Positions 42,175 through 52,692 of a stretch of 64,000 nt of DNA are shown here, one piece after another. The translations under genes were made by a program, and so were the position numbers. The notes below the pieces were generated by a model that was given only the letters and a program-made list of their open reading frames with translations, searched no databases and was not told the DNA's origin. Within the stretch, counting starts at the first letter, position 1. Every line of letters begins with the position of its first letter. Source of the DNA: Sepiola atlantica (lineage: Eukaryota; Mollusca; Cephalopoda; Sepiida; Sepiolidae); contig OY744531.1 in the NCBI GenBank assembly GCA_963556195.1, forward strand, positions 101,597,123-101,661,122. Reading direction: 5' to 3'.

Positions 42175-43165
42175 CCAGATTTTATCTGTTGGGTTATCTC
42201 TGAAATGATGTCTATCAAAACAATCCCCAGATCATTGTCGACCTGAATAGGGCCATAACAACCAAATCAGGGCAATGCCAAAAGTTATTGTCAGTGTGTC
42301 AGAGTTATTGTCAGTGTGTCAGAGTTATTGTCAGTGTGTCAGAGTTATTGTCAGTGTGTCAGAGGTATTGTTAGTGTGTCAGAGTTATTGTCAGTGTGTC
42401 AGAGTTATTGTCAGTGTGTCAGAGTTATTGTCAGTGTGTCAAAGTTATTGTCAGTGTGTCAGAGTTATTGTCAGTGTGTCAGAGTTATTGTCAGTGTGTC
42501 AGAGTTATTGTCAGTGTGTCAGAGTTATTGTCAGTGTGTCAGAGGTATTGTTAGTGTGTCAGAGTTATTGTCAGTGTGTCAGAGTTATTGTCAGTGTGTC
42601 AGAGTTATTGTCAGTGTGTCAAAGTTATTGTCAGTGTGTCAGAGTTATTGTCAGTGTGTCAAAGTTATTGTCAGTGTGTCAGAGTTATTGTCAGTGTGTC
42701 AGAGTTATTGTCAGTGTGTCAGAGTTATTGTCAGTGTGTCAGAGTTATTGTCAGTGTGTCAGAGTTATTGTCAGTGTGTCAGAGTTATTGTCAGTGTGTC
42801 AGAGTTATTGTCAGTGTGTCAGAGTTATTGTCAGTGTGTCAGAGTTATTGTCAGTGTGTCAGAGTTATTGTCAGTGTGTCAGAGTTATTGTCAGTGTGTC
42901 AGAGTTATTGTCAGTGTGTCAGAGTTATTGTCAGTGTGTCAGAGTTATTGTCAGTGTGTCAGAGTTATTGTCAATTTTGCATGTCGTATCCAGGTGTGCT
43001 TATCATTGAATGGCGATAAAACAAAGACTGTTGGAAATTCATGAGTGAAACTTGGTGGATAAGTGTGGCATAGACTGAAGTTTATTTGTACCAAATATGG
43101 TTGGATTGCAGAAAGGATTGTGGATTTTATTAACGATTCCATGGGTGGCATTTTGGGGGGTCACT
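42175..43165 (+). repeat. Interspersed repeat X, copy 1, containing a minisatellite
   Basis: 42175-42280 and 42974-43165 together correspond to 44365-44552 plus 45706-45795. Shared blocks: TCTATCAAAACAATCC, TGTCGTATCCAGGTGTG/GTCGTATTCAGGTGTA, CTTGGTGG, TTGGATTGCAGAAAGRATTG. The array at 42281 interrupts this copy only. Confidence 0.75.
42281..42973. repeat. 20-bp minisatellite, ~35 copies, with 180-bp higher-order block
   Basis: Unit AGAGTTATTGTCAGTGTGTC, almost invariant. Variant units GAGGTATTGTTAG at 42361 and 42541 and AAAGTTATTG at 42441 and 42621 are each exactly 180 bp apart. All forward frames are open (period 20 residues); not coding. Confidence 0.97.
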
Positions 43166-44085
43166 CTGTACTTTTCAGATACTAAAATGGTTGCTATAAA
43201 GACAACAAGGTTTTGGCAATTTTGAGATATTTTAAACTGGACCTCAAATCTTCTTCAGTTAATTGCATGTGATACACAGGGACAGACAAGGGGCTAAAAT
43301 ACGATGTTACAACGAGCCTGGCCATCTGCGGCCAAACCATTTTTTGTGGATTTCATATTAGAAATAGAAAATTTCGACAATGTCGTACGGATACTAAGAA
43401 CACAACTGATAGTGACAATGAACTTTGCATTTTAGCTGAAATCATAATTAAGAGCACAATAAACAGAAATGCGCCCGTCACTCAAGTACGAAGCAATCAT
43501 TGTAGGGAAGTAGCCATTGTTGCTTGCCAACCGACACTCTCATATACTTGTAAAAAATAACAACAAAAAATAAAACAAGAAACTAAAAGTCCAACCTCTT
43601 CAGTTTAGTACTAGACAGTCACTTAAACAAACACGCTGGGGGTCAAGGGTAATTTTTTTTTTTTCTTTTAATAGACTTAGATGAGGTTCAAAAACGAAAA
43701 AGATATAACAATTTTTTTTCATTTTCTGGTAAAAAGATATAACAATTTTTTTTCATTTTCTGGTAAAAAAAAATAGTAAGCCCCCTCCCCCGCTCCTTCG
43801 ATTTATTATTTTTGTTCTTTCCAGCTTTTCATCAATCCGACACTCTGCATTGCCCCAAGCCTTCTTAATATATTTACTACTAATATATATATATGATTAA
43901 TTACGCACATCATTAAAAGTGGGCAATCTATTTGGTCGCAAGTATTTTATGCTTACTCAATGATTTACACACTAAAATAATACTAAAATAATTATAATAA
44001 TAATAGTTTAAGTACTAGTATACACTGGTTAAGAGGCCAAGACTTGGATTTCAGCTGGTTATATATCTGTATTTCTGTACGTGCG
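43166..44085. other. No supported gene; a 35-bp direct repeat
   Basis: AAAGATATAACAATTTTTTT with TCATTTTCTGG occurs twice in tandem at about 43700-43768. Otherwise AT-rich, nothing recognised. Confidence 0.5.
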
Positions 44086-44234
44086 AACATGTTCCATAGC
44101 AATAACATGAGAATAAAAAAATGACCAAATTGCAAACTTTGATGTCACAGTGGGATGCCATGATGGTGTACAGATATGCCAGTTAACAGGAATGTATATA
44201 TATATATATATAATGGAGAATGATAGTTTATTCT

Positions 44235-44320
44235 CCTTGTTGATTTTAGATAAAAGCTTAAAAGTATATATATATATATATGATTTTTAAGCTTTTGTCT
44301 AAAATCAACAAGGAGAATAT
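44235..44320. repeat. Short palindrome
   Basis: ATTCTCCTTGTTGATTTTAG and its complement around a (TA)n centre. Confidence 0.85.
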
Positions 44321-44551
44321 TGGTATTTAAAAGGGATGATTGTTTCATAATATTTCAATCAAATTTATCTTAAAAGTACTGTCTATCAAAACAATCCAAA
44401 CACTATTTTCTGAACTGAAGAGGACAACAATGCCTAAATCAGTCGTATTCAGGTGTAAGGTAGAGATGCACATTTGGAGCTCTTTGGAAATATTCAGATC
44501 ATCGAACGCCAATAAAATAAAGTCTGATTGACATTCGTGGCTGAAGCTTGG

Positions 44552-44600
44552 TGGTTAGGGTTAGGGTTAGGGTGAGGGTTAAGGTTAGGGTTAGGGTGAA
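44552..44600. repeat. Interstitial TTAGGG repeats
   Basis: About eight units, some GTGAGGG/TTAAGG variants. Confidence 0.92.
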
Positions 44601-44611
44601 GAATTTCTTTT

Positions 44612-44690
44612 TACTTTAACTCACCCCAAACAATGGCACATTGCCACTGAAACGTTAGGGTTTACTGTGAATTAGGGTCCATACTTACAG
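44612..44690 (-). mobile_element. LINE 3' UTR fragment
   Basis: Minus strand GACCCTAATTCACAGTAAAC, CGTTTCAGTGGCAATGTGCC matches 28069-28120. Confidence 0.6.
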
Positions 44691-45681
44691 GGTATCCTAA
44701 GTTGGGTGCTGTGCAGCAAAGGTGCAGCAAGGTGTTTTTCTCCATTACATTTATATGACTGCAAGTTGGTGCAGTCATGGAAACACAGAACAGCCCTTTT
44801 ATCTTCAACTTTGTTATTAAACATCATATTCAGAGATATCCCTCTGATATGCTCCTTAACAACTTTAAGTGGATAACTTTATAAGGACCCACAATTGCTC
44901 TGATTAGCAATAACATAATAAAAAAATGACCAAATTGCAAACTTTGATGTCACAATGGGGTGCCATGATGGTGTACAGATATGCTAATTAACAGGAATGT
45001 ATATATATATATATATATGGTACAGTCATGGAAACAGGGAACAGTAAGTAAATTCCAAAGCTAGCAGTTTGAAGAAAAACAGTTATTAGAGTAGAAAGTC
45101 TTCCGGCATCTGGAGACCTCAACAATGGAAACACGGAACAGCCCTTTTATCTTCAACTTTGTTATTAAACATCATATTGAGAGATATCCCCCTGTTTATG
45201 CAAGGATATGCTCCTTAATAACTTTAAGTGGATCACCTTATAAGGACCCACAATTGTTCTGATTAGCAATAACATAAGAATAAAACCCTAGCCCACAATT
45301 GTTGCTGGACTTGTACCAAAATGCTATGAGTTTTATCATAAAAGAAGATAATTTCTCTTACGGTCATGCAATAACAATAGTGACGTTTGGTCAGCTTGTT
45401 TGCGAGCTGACGACAGTTTTGTCTCATGATTCTCACTTGGGAAATGTGCACAGAATTATTTGCATGTTGCAATCAATTCTTTAGAACTTGCTGCAGATAC
45501 AAAGAAAGGTACATGGTATCAGAATTCATCCATTTTTGACTCAGGTTTTGTTTACTTATAACAGCTTGGGTGGGGGGGAACTCCTTAGTGAAATTTGGAA
45601 GATGAAATTAACTTTGAATCACCAAATTCTTACGTTTACAACAATTCTCATATGCACATTGGTACGACAGCTGCTGCTGGT

Positions 45682-45704
45682 TTTAGGGTCAGGGTTAGGG
45701 TTAG
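45682..45704. repeat. Interstitial TTAGGG-like repeats
   Basis: Four units including one GTCAGGG variant; borders the right part of repeat X. Confidence 0.85.
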
Positions 45705-45879
45705 ACTGATTTTTATTTGGCATAAATATGTTTGGATTGCAGAAAGAATTGTGAATTTTATTAATGATTCTATGGGTGTGTGGTATTTAATTTGGATCAC
45801 GCTATACCAATAGAGTTGGAACTAATATCAGAACTTTCCCACCAACTATGCGTAAAACAGTGATTTGTATTCAACTAAT

Positions 45880-46000
45880 TGTATACAACTAATCATCGAA
45901 AACTGGTGAATCGGAAGCAAATATTGATTTTGTAGGAAGAAAGCTGTTAATCACAGAGAAACAGACTTGCTTTACTTTATATATTTGATAAAAAGGCCAA
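45880..46000. repeat. Copy of the arm of the 2441-4002 element
   Basis: GCAAATATTGATTTTGTAGG, AAGAAAGCTGTTAATCACAG, GACTTGCTTTACTTTATATA match 2625-2715 in order. Confidence 0.55.
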
Positions 46001-46690
46001 AACCATATAAGAAAATATGTTATTCTATAGAATGCCTAGGCATTGCATCGAATATTACACTGTATAAAGAAAAACAAAACATCTGTAAACCGTTTCTCTT
46101 TTCAGTAGATCAAATAATTTTCTTTAAACAATTCCTGAATGTAATGTCCAATTCTAGTCGTCCATTTTAATACTACCTTAAAATATGTTTGGTATTCTAT
46201 CGGAATTCCTAGGTCAAGTATTTATGATCAGTATTAAATAAGCTGGTTTCATTTTTATTATACATACTTTGACTAGTGTCTTGGTTTATGGGTTTTTTTT
46301 ATTGACAATGTGTCCGTCACAGTACTATCAGGCTATCTTCAGGTGGAGGCAGAAATTGGCGACAAATTGGTATCTGTCGTATTTAGCAAAATGAGAACAG
46401 TGTAACACGAATAGTCTGGTTTCTGAAATTGAAAATGCAGTTTGGTTCAAGATTTCCTGTCGGGCCAATTTCGACATTTACCTAAAGATGTCCCAAAAGT
46501 ACAGCAGCTGAAATGATATGAATATTTACAATTAAAATGAGGATACTCATCTAAACGCAAATCTAACATATAAAGTTATCTTGTCGGATTTTCAAAGTCA
46601 GACCCAAATAGCAATTGATCTTTATTTGAACTAGCTTATTTTTTTTCTTTTTGGTGTTTATAGGTAGACAGATGACACCAGATGTTTGGC
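46001..46690. other. No supported gene
   Basis: AT-rich; no motif recognised. Confidence 0.5.
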
Positions 46691-46714
46691 CAACGTTGAT
46701 TTTTTACAGGCGCA

Positions 46715-46950
46715 CAAAAAGTGACCATTATACTAATGGTCACAAATATAGTTTCTGAAATTTCTTTTAAATAGACCGAGATATTTTGTTGTTAAATTTA
46801 AAATGTTATAAAACGAACAGTGATTTTTTTTAACAACTTAAAATGTTCAGCGATTTTGGAAGAAATCAGTTTGTGCACCTGTAAAAAAAAATCAATCGTT
46901 TTAAGGGCTGACTGGTTAGATAAACAGAATCTTGAAGATTTAGGATCCAT
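46715..46950. repeat. Interspersed repeat shared with 18290-18400
   Basis: AGAAATCAGTTTGTGCACCT then GTAAAAAAAAATCAATCG corresponds to AGAAATCAGGCGGTGTGCCT then GTAAAAAATCTATTG; CTTGAAGATT also matches TCGAAGATT. The U2-headed SINE inserted at its right end. Confidence 0.5.
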
Positions 46951-46954
46951 TGGG

Positions 46955-47277
46955 TCTCGGCCTTTTGGCTAAGATCAAAGTGTAGTATCTGTTCCGATGG
47001 ATACTGCATGCCTGTTCTGTGCAGTTCTAGGAGGTCCACCCTCCCAGTCTTCGCCTCCCCTCTTTGGGGAGGAGTAAGTTTATTGCTTACTGTCTGAGGC
47101 GCCCCTACCGGGGAATGCCGACGGGGCTGCCCAGGCAATTTTTAAATGGCCAGAGTGCTCACCTCTCGAGCGCTGGCTTTTAACCCCATTTGCTCGACCC
47201 GATCTTGGGTCACATCTTACTTGTGGGAGTAAGATAAAACTGGCCTTGTGCCTAACTCCGCGAGGAGTAAATAAATA
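46955..47277 (+). mobile_element. U2-headed SINE, short body, complete head
   Basis: TCTCGGCCTTTTGGCTAAGA, TCAAAGTGTAGTATCTGTTC, CGATGGATACTGCATGCC, CTGTGCAGTTCTAGGAGG, body and CTGGCCTTGTGCCTAACTCC, GAGGAGTAAATAAATAA. GTAGTA at 46982-46987. Nearly identical to the copy at 12799 and the minus-strand copy at 33866, so these three define a young short-body subfamily. An 84-codon minus frame through the body also occurs in other copies; I see no sign that it is translated. Confidence 0.94.
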
Positions 47278-48425
47278 ACTTCAATAAATTCAAAGTCAAA
47301 GTTCCTTCCTGTGGATTGTCTGCCGCCGTCTTGAATGTAACTCTTCAAAATTGAAAACAAATAAATTCTGCTGTTTACTAAACTGCACAAGTGCCTATAT
47401 TTTCCCCCCAAAAAATCATCTATACTACTTTATATTACCCCTATGAAACGTTTTTCACTTGATAACATTTTTTTTTAACCAATATAAAAAATAAATCATC
47501 TAACGGTTAATCTTGTTTTCAACAAAAAATCAAATTTCTGAACAATTTAAATTTTCAAAATATTGCCGCTTTAAATTAGATTGATCACGTGACGAACTGT
47601 TATTCTAAAAAAAAAAATGGAAGACAACAAAAATGCTTGCATAACAGATTATTAATAATCAATAACTAATATGAAACTAGATCAGCTGGAAGATTTGATG
47701 GTGTGTAGGCATTGCCGAAAAAATGGATTGTAATGGGGAGGGATGGGGGGGGGGCTGTTTAATTATATTACCCGCTCTCCACCCCCGGAAAGCAACCGAA
47801 ACTAACCAGATTGAGGACTTAGTACGATGGCTCATTTGGTAATAATGATTGTTTCTTTTTGTAATCAGATGGTTAAACTATTACTTTGAAACATCGATCA
47901 GATCCAGAACGGTGATAGCATGTTATTAACAATAACATTGTGCACCACTTTTATGTAAGACTCAACGATATTGAATTTCGGTAAAGGAATAAAGTTAATA
48001 ACTTTTTAAAATGTGAGAAAAATAAGTTGACGTGTCATGGAGGTGATCGGAGGAGGGCCGCGTGCTTTTGGCTTGCTCAAGTCGAAACCCAGGAACGATT
48101 TTAGCTGTTTTTATACCTTCTACCGGAAATGAGTAATTTGCATATCTGTCGATTACTGCTTATTTAAGAGCATTTTACTTTCTTCTGGGGGAGTCTGTTT
48201 TTAAATGTTCTGGCGACAGTTACATTTCGTGAGAATTCCTTTGTTCATTTTTAAAGAGTTTTTGCGAACAAGGTCAGAACCTTTTTGCTTTTGGTACTTG
48301 ACTCTTGACAGAGTTATGGTTGCGATTTACCAATATTTCGCAACGTTTTACACCCGACCTTACTCTGATCTACAAACTACCCCTTGGCGTCAAAGAAATT
48401 TTCGACAAAAAAAATTAATAATACG
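47278..48425. other. No supported gene
   Basis: AT-rich; a poly-G run near 47748; a 75-codon frame at 48205-48432 unrecognised. Confidence 0.45.
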
Positions 48426-48429
48426 TTGG

Positions 48430-48813
48430 TAATCATTACTATTACCGACATAAATTATTTTAAATGAAATACAGTTAGGAAATTAGCCCTAAACAAGTTA
48501 TTTTGCTTATTTGTGACCTATTTGCGTTAAAATATTAATATGAGATATAAAAATTTACGGTTGTCGTAAATATGGGTTCTGAGCAAAGTCGCCATTTTTT
48601 AGCCACAGGAAGTAAGATCTGTAACGTAAACAAGTGACCAAAGAAAATGGCTACTTGCTCAGAACACATATTTACAACTTAAAATACTTATATTTCAGAT
48701 TTAATACTAATATTTTTTAACACAAATAGGTCACACATTAGTAGGTAACGCAAAATAAATTGTTTTAGACTAATTTCCTTTTAAATAATTTATGTCGGTA
48801 ATAGTAATGATTA
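48430..48813. mobile_element. Foldback element with ~165-bp arms
   Basis: TAATCATTACTATTACCGAC at the left, its complement at the right; arms continue with AGGAAATTAGCCCTAAACAA and CGTAAATATGGGTTCTGAGC. The ~50-bp centre holds CCACAGGAAGTAAGATC. A half copy is at 36834. Confidence 0.88.
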
Positions 48814-49790
48814 CTAATAAATACGTCTTATTTTATTGCACTTCAGCGCTCCCATAACTAAAAAAAAAATCGAGCATTTGTTGTAGAAAATTGTAAATAA
48901 AATACAAATTACAATATTTAGCAAAGCTTAAAGGTCGTTACAGCTAAACTTATTAATATTAATGATTAGTTTTCAAATTCATTGACCCATTTTCTTTTTC
49001 GAATAACGATCAATAAATAAATGCACGAAATGCGGTCAGTTTTTTTGTTTTTTTTATCGGTGTTTATTTTTCTGTTTTCGCAACCATTTACACTTTTGTT
49101 AACGTAATAAATTTCTTTAAAAACGATTAAATAAACTAAATCTCCAGGGATACATGGTTGTCTTAAAACAATATTGGAATTAAACTCAAAGAATAACAAA
49201 TTCGCATAAATTATAACTCGACTTGAGTACACACCCACTCGATATCGATATCAACTTCCGGCGAATTAGCACATCACATTATCATACAAAAAACCCCAAT
49301 TTAAACGCTAATAGTTAACAAAATTAACCACCAGAATGCCATTACTTATTATTCACATACATATCAGTAATAATAGATACTTTAGTTAATTACTGTATCG
49401 CTAGTTATATTTGAATACGCCAAATTAAATCGACGTAAACAAGTGTTCTTTGTGTATGGCGGAAGATGATGTAATTATATCGAATTTATTGTTGACTGGC
49501 CATCCGTAGTTACTGAGTGACGGAAAAATGGGTTAGTCACAATTACGTATTTTTAGGACCTAAAAAGAAACTACTAATGTTTAGAATATATCAATAAACG
49601 GACTAAAAACGTTTCCTAAGTATAATTCAAATAATTTTTTGTAATTAAATTTAAAAATTTGAAATATAAGTTGATAAATTAACAAAAAAATATGATTATT
49701 ATAAAATTATATTATATTTATATTATATAAAAATTAAATTATATACATTTTTAAATATTTCGATTTCACATTAATCTATATTTATTTTTT
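48814..49790. other. No supported gene
   Basis: AT-rich; nothing recognised. Confidence 0.5.
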
Positions 49791-49795
49791 GTCTA

Positions 49796-49997
49796 GGAAC
49801 AAAGTGTAGTATCTGTTTTGTATGCAACATTTGGTCTATTGTGTCATCGGTCACGGTCAGTGAAGGAGAAATCATTCTAGACTGAGGCAATTTAAATTTT
49901 TGTTCCCATCCAGATTGCCCTTTTGGGGGAGCTGGATTACTTCCACATTAAAAACTGACCTTGTGTCTAACTTTTCCCTCGTTGAAAGGCAAGTAAA
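49796..49997 (+). mobile_element. U2-headed SINE, second body type
   Basis: GGAACAAAGTGTAGTATCTG (U2 head from the AAG-CAAAGTGTAGTA part), a ~60-bp segment with GGTCACGGTCAGTG, CTAGACTGAGGCAATTTAAA, GTTCCCATCCAG, ACATTAAAAACTGACCTTGT, GTCTAACTTTTCCCTCGTTG, AAAGGCAAGTAAATG. GTAGTA retained. Confidence 0.85.
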
Positions 49998-50620
49998 TGG
50001 GAACAACATTATAAGACAAGTTTGCGTGTGTGTGTGTTTTTCCCGTGACTACGTGACTTTCATAATTACACATTGAATTATTTTTTTTATTTACTATAAA
50101 TAATCAAATATTCATTTAATTATTTTTTTTTAATGCAATAGCGTAAAAATAAGACGAAATTAAAAAAAAATCCTATTAGAAATAATCAAATCTACCATAA
50201 TGCATTTCGGTTTCTTCGTAAACAAGTCAGCGATTTTAATCTTTTTTTTTGTTAATCGTTGAAACACACAAAGAAAGAATTATTTCGTAACTCTTCAAAT
50301 AATTTGATCAAAACAAACAAAAAACAACAACAGTATAGTTTTTTTTTTTTTTAAAAGAAATAAACAAAAATGAAAGTAAAGAGTCTCGGGCAACGCCGGG
50401 TAGACACATCTAGTTAACCATTTTATTATTGAAATTATATTACATCGAAAATGAATAGAGTGAAGGATATAGCGTAGCTGAGACAGGTAACCGCTGATGG
50501 TCACCTGCCCCTTTTGAAATTTAATGTAAAGCTGTTTATCGACAGTTGTCAGTTATCCTTATTCGTATGTCCATTTTACAAGCGAGTTCTTTGAAACTAT
50601 TATTCGTAGAAGACAAATAA
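49998..50620. other. No supported gene
   Basis: AT-rich; an RTE-like motif GAGTCTCGGGCAACGCCGGG at 50380 (minus-oriented CCCGGCGTTGCCCGAG). Confidence 0.45.
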
Positions 50621-50622
50621 TA

Positions 50623-50625
<3 letters not shown>

Positions 50626-50684
<59 letters not shown>
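50626..50684. repeat. (TA)n microsatellite
   Basis: Pure TA run next to a LINE fragment end; may be its tail. Confidence 0.95.
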
Positions 50685-50686
<2 letters not shown>

Positions 50687-50689
50687 TGG

Positions 50690-50944
50690 CTGTGTATGTG
50701 ATACTAGTGTGAAGGTTCCCAGTCAGAGGCGCGAATGTGGCTCTTCAAGCCTTCCAGACCTTTACAGACCATACCACAGATAGGGGCAGGTGTTGCGATG
50801 ATCTGAGGGGATGCCATAAATGAAGCCACCTCTTGTCCGTGCTTGATTTTGCAAAACATGCACTCGTTGGTGATTTAACAAACCTGCACGTGACATAGTT
50901 ACCAAGTTGCACGCTTGGCATCTTCAGTGTTCCATGTTTCCTCC

Positions 50945-50945
<1 letters not shown>
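50690..50945 (-). mobile_element. LINE ORF C-terminal zinc-finger fragment
   Basis: Minus strand frame ending in a stop near 50705 encodes ITNECMFCKIKHGQEV, PICGMVCKGLEGLKSHIRAS and DWEPSH. A C2H2-like C...C....GLxSHxR element immediately before the stop is typical for the C-terminus of a group of animal LINE ORF2 proteins. It is followed by ATACACAGCC and (AT)n, fitting a 3' tail. The frame is closed just upstream. Confidence 0.5.

Positions 50946-50949
<4 letters not shown>

Positions 50950-51000
<51 letters not shown>
50950..51000. repeat. (TA)n microsatellite
   Basis: Pure TA run. Confidence 0.95.
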
Positions 51001-51004
<4 letters not shown>

Positions 51005-51137
51005 AATTTTATTTACACAGACATGTGCAAAATCTGCGACACTGGCATGTCGATGTTATCGATCAACAGTTACTATAAACTGCGATCTCATCAAGCAGAG
51101 TTAGAATCCGATCTTAACCTCAGATCATATTTGGTGA

Positions 51138-51139
<2 letters not shown>
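50999..51139 (+). mobile_element. Half copy of foldback family B
   Basis: ATTTACACAGACATGTGCAA to CTCAGATCATATTTGG, the same arm as 56201-56340, bounded on both sides by (TA)n. Confidence 0.88.

Positions 51140-51203
<64 letters not shown>
51140..51203. repeat. (TA)n microsatellite
   Basis: Pure TA run. Confidence 0.95.
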
Positions 51204-51205
<2 letters not shown>

Positions 51206-51458
51206 CAATCAGTTAGAGAACTCTTTATTTTTGTGGTAAACTACAAAGACCTATCATCAATTTGCAAAAACTATAAATGTTCGATATTCCATCGTATAGT
51301 GACAGAGCTGAGTATATATGTATGTATTTTTGACTAATGTTTTGGACATGATTCTGGCCTTTCCTTCTGACGTGTCACACACATCGAAAATCCAAGATAT
51401 ATAACTCTGTGTTTTGTTTGTCTGAGTGATGACGAAACGGACCATAAAGAATTGACTC

Positions 51459-51545
51459 TCGTTAAGAATGGATAAAGACATGGGTCACTGGAATCTAATT
51501 TTATATTAGACATATATATATATATGTCTACTATAAAATTAGATT

Positions 51546-51596
<51 letters not shown>

Positions 51597-51652
51597 GTCT
51601 AATATGAAATTAGATTCCAGTGCCCCATGTCTTAATCCATTCTTAAAGAGAG
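51459..51652. mobile_element. Foldback with nested small palindrome and (TA)n
   Basis: AAGAATGGATAAAGACATGG...GGAATCTAATTTTATATTAG (51465-51510) is matched by the complement at 51597-51650. A second short inverted copy of TAAAATTAGATTCCA lies at 51533-51548, and (TA)n fills 51549-51595. Confidence 0.82.
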
Positions 51653-51659
51653 CCAGTCC

Positions 51660-52655
51660 CACTGGAGAGCCATGAATATTATAACTGTCCTGTTTTTTTA
51701 ATATCCGAAACAGTTACATGGTAAACAGCTGATGATCCCCGTTTTAATATTTCACGCTCAAGTTTAGGTCCCCTGTTTTTGTTTCACTGTTAGATACTTG
51801 AATCCCCTTTTTTATTTGTGAATTTTCCCAACGGTGGGTCGGCTTATGCAAGTGCTAAGTCTGCGATATCTTGGATTTAGTTAGTTTCTCTGGGAATTTA
51901 AACTGCATTTTCTTTCTTTGTTTAAAATGACTCAAAGATTCTTTATATATATATATATGGCTACATCGTATTTACAACAAGAGTTGAATTGAAACCAAAC
52001 ATAGTGAAAGTAGAAGAATAAAAATCGAAGTATTTTAAAAACGCCCCTATATCACGAAGTAATAGGCGACTTATTACCTATCCGTCGTTGCTTGTAAAAC
52101 ACTTCGATTTTAATGAATTGAAATCGTTGTAGAAAAAAGGTGGGTACGGGGGGGGGGGATCTTGATTCTTTCATTGATAAAACTAGAACCCCCTCCTTAA
52201 AAGGGGGGAAAGCATTTTGAAAAGCTGAATTTGTGTATGCTGTTAAAATAGAAATGAAGGTTCAACAAAAAACAAACAAAAAACAACAACAAGTAAGCAA
52301 GCAACGAAATGTTAAAAATGAATATATCTTGTATGTATGTTTTAGTAGGGACACTAATATATTTGAATCGAATGACGATGACCGCCAACTCGAAACATCA
52401 GTAGTAGTAGTAGTAGTAGTCAGTTAGCAGAAGAGGGGACATTAATTGAACATTTACTACTGGCAAGGGAGAAAGAAATAATGGATCTCTTGAACAACGA
52501 CTACTATATTCCGGTTTTGTTTTTTTCGTTACAAAGCAGTCTTAATTTTAATGACAAAAACAATAAAAATTTAAACGTATTAGTAAGAAAAATAAGTAGA
52601 ATATATGTGTTACCATTTGAATTTGGAGATGATTTTCATTTATTTATAAACCGAA
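51660..52655. other. No supported gene
   Basis: AT-rich; poly-G run at 52150, (GTA)n at 52401-52420. Confidence 0.5.
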
Positions 52656-52657
52656 TA

Positions 52658-52658
<1 letters not shown>

Positions 52659-52690
<32 letters not shown>
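52659..52690. repeat. (GA)n microsatellite
   Basis: Pure GA run inside a 165-codon open frame (52481-52978) that has no recognisable domain. Confidence 0.93.

Positions 52691-52692
<2 letters not shown>

Larger units (their letters stand above)
44100..45290 (+). repeat. Nested duplication cluster
   Basis: A ~95-bp block (TGACCAAATTGCAAACTTTG...GTGCCATGATGGTGTACAGA...AGGAATG(TA)n) occurs at 44121-44210 and 44923-45018. A ~155-bp block (GGAAACACAGAACAGCCCTT...TAAGGACCCACAATTG) occurs at 44776-44925 and 45126-45280. Both ends of each block meet AATAACATRAGAATAAAA, indicating segmental tandem duplication with ~355-bp steps. Confidence 0.75.
44365..45795 (+). repeat. Interspersed repeat X, copy 2, split by telomere-flanked insert
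   Basis: The left part (44365-44552) ends at AGCTTGGTGG and passes directly into TTAGGG repeats; the right part resumes at AGACTGATTTTTATTTGG (45706) right after further TTAGGG repeats. In copy 1 the corresponding point is CTTGGTGGATAAGTGTGGCA. The ~1.15 kb between is the nested cluster. Confidence 0.65.

Noticed and set aside
42275..43044. Cysteine/serine/valine-rich open frames of ~240 codons
   Set aside because: Translation of an almost invariant 20-bp array; open in all forward frames.
44552..44600. True chromosome end
   Set aside because: Only a few dozen bases of TTAGGG, internal, with repeats on both sides.
46955..47010. A functional U2 snRNA gene
   Set aside because: Only the first ~40 nt match U2; the Sm site and later stem-loops are replaced by the SINE body, and many copies share this structure.
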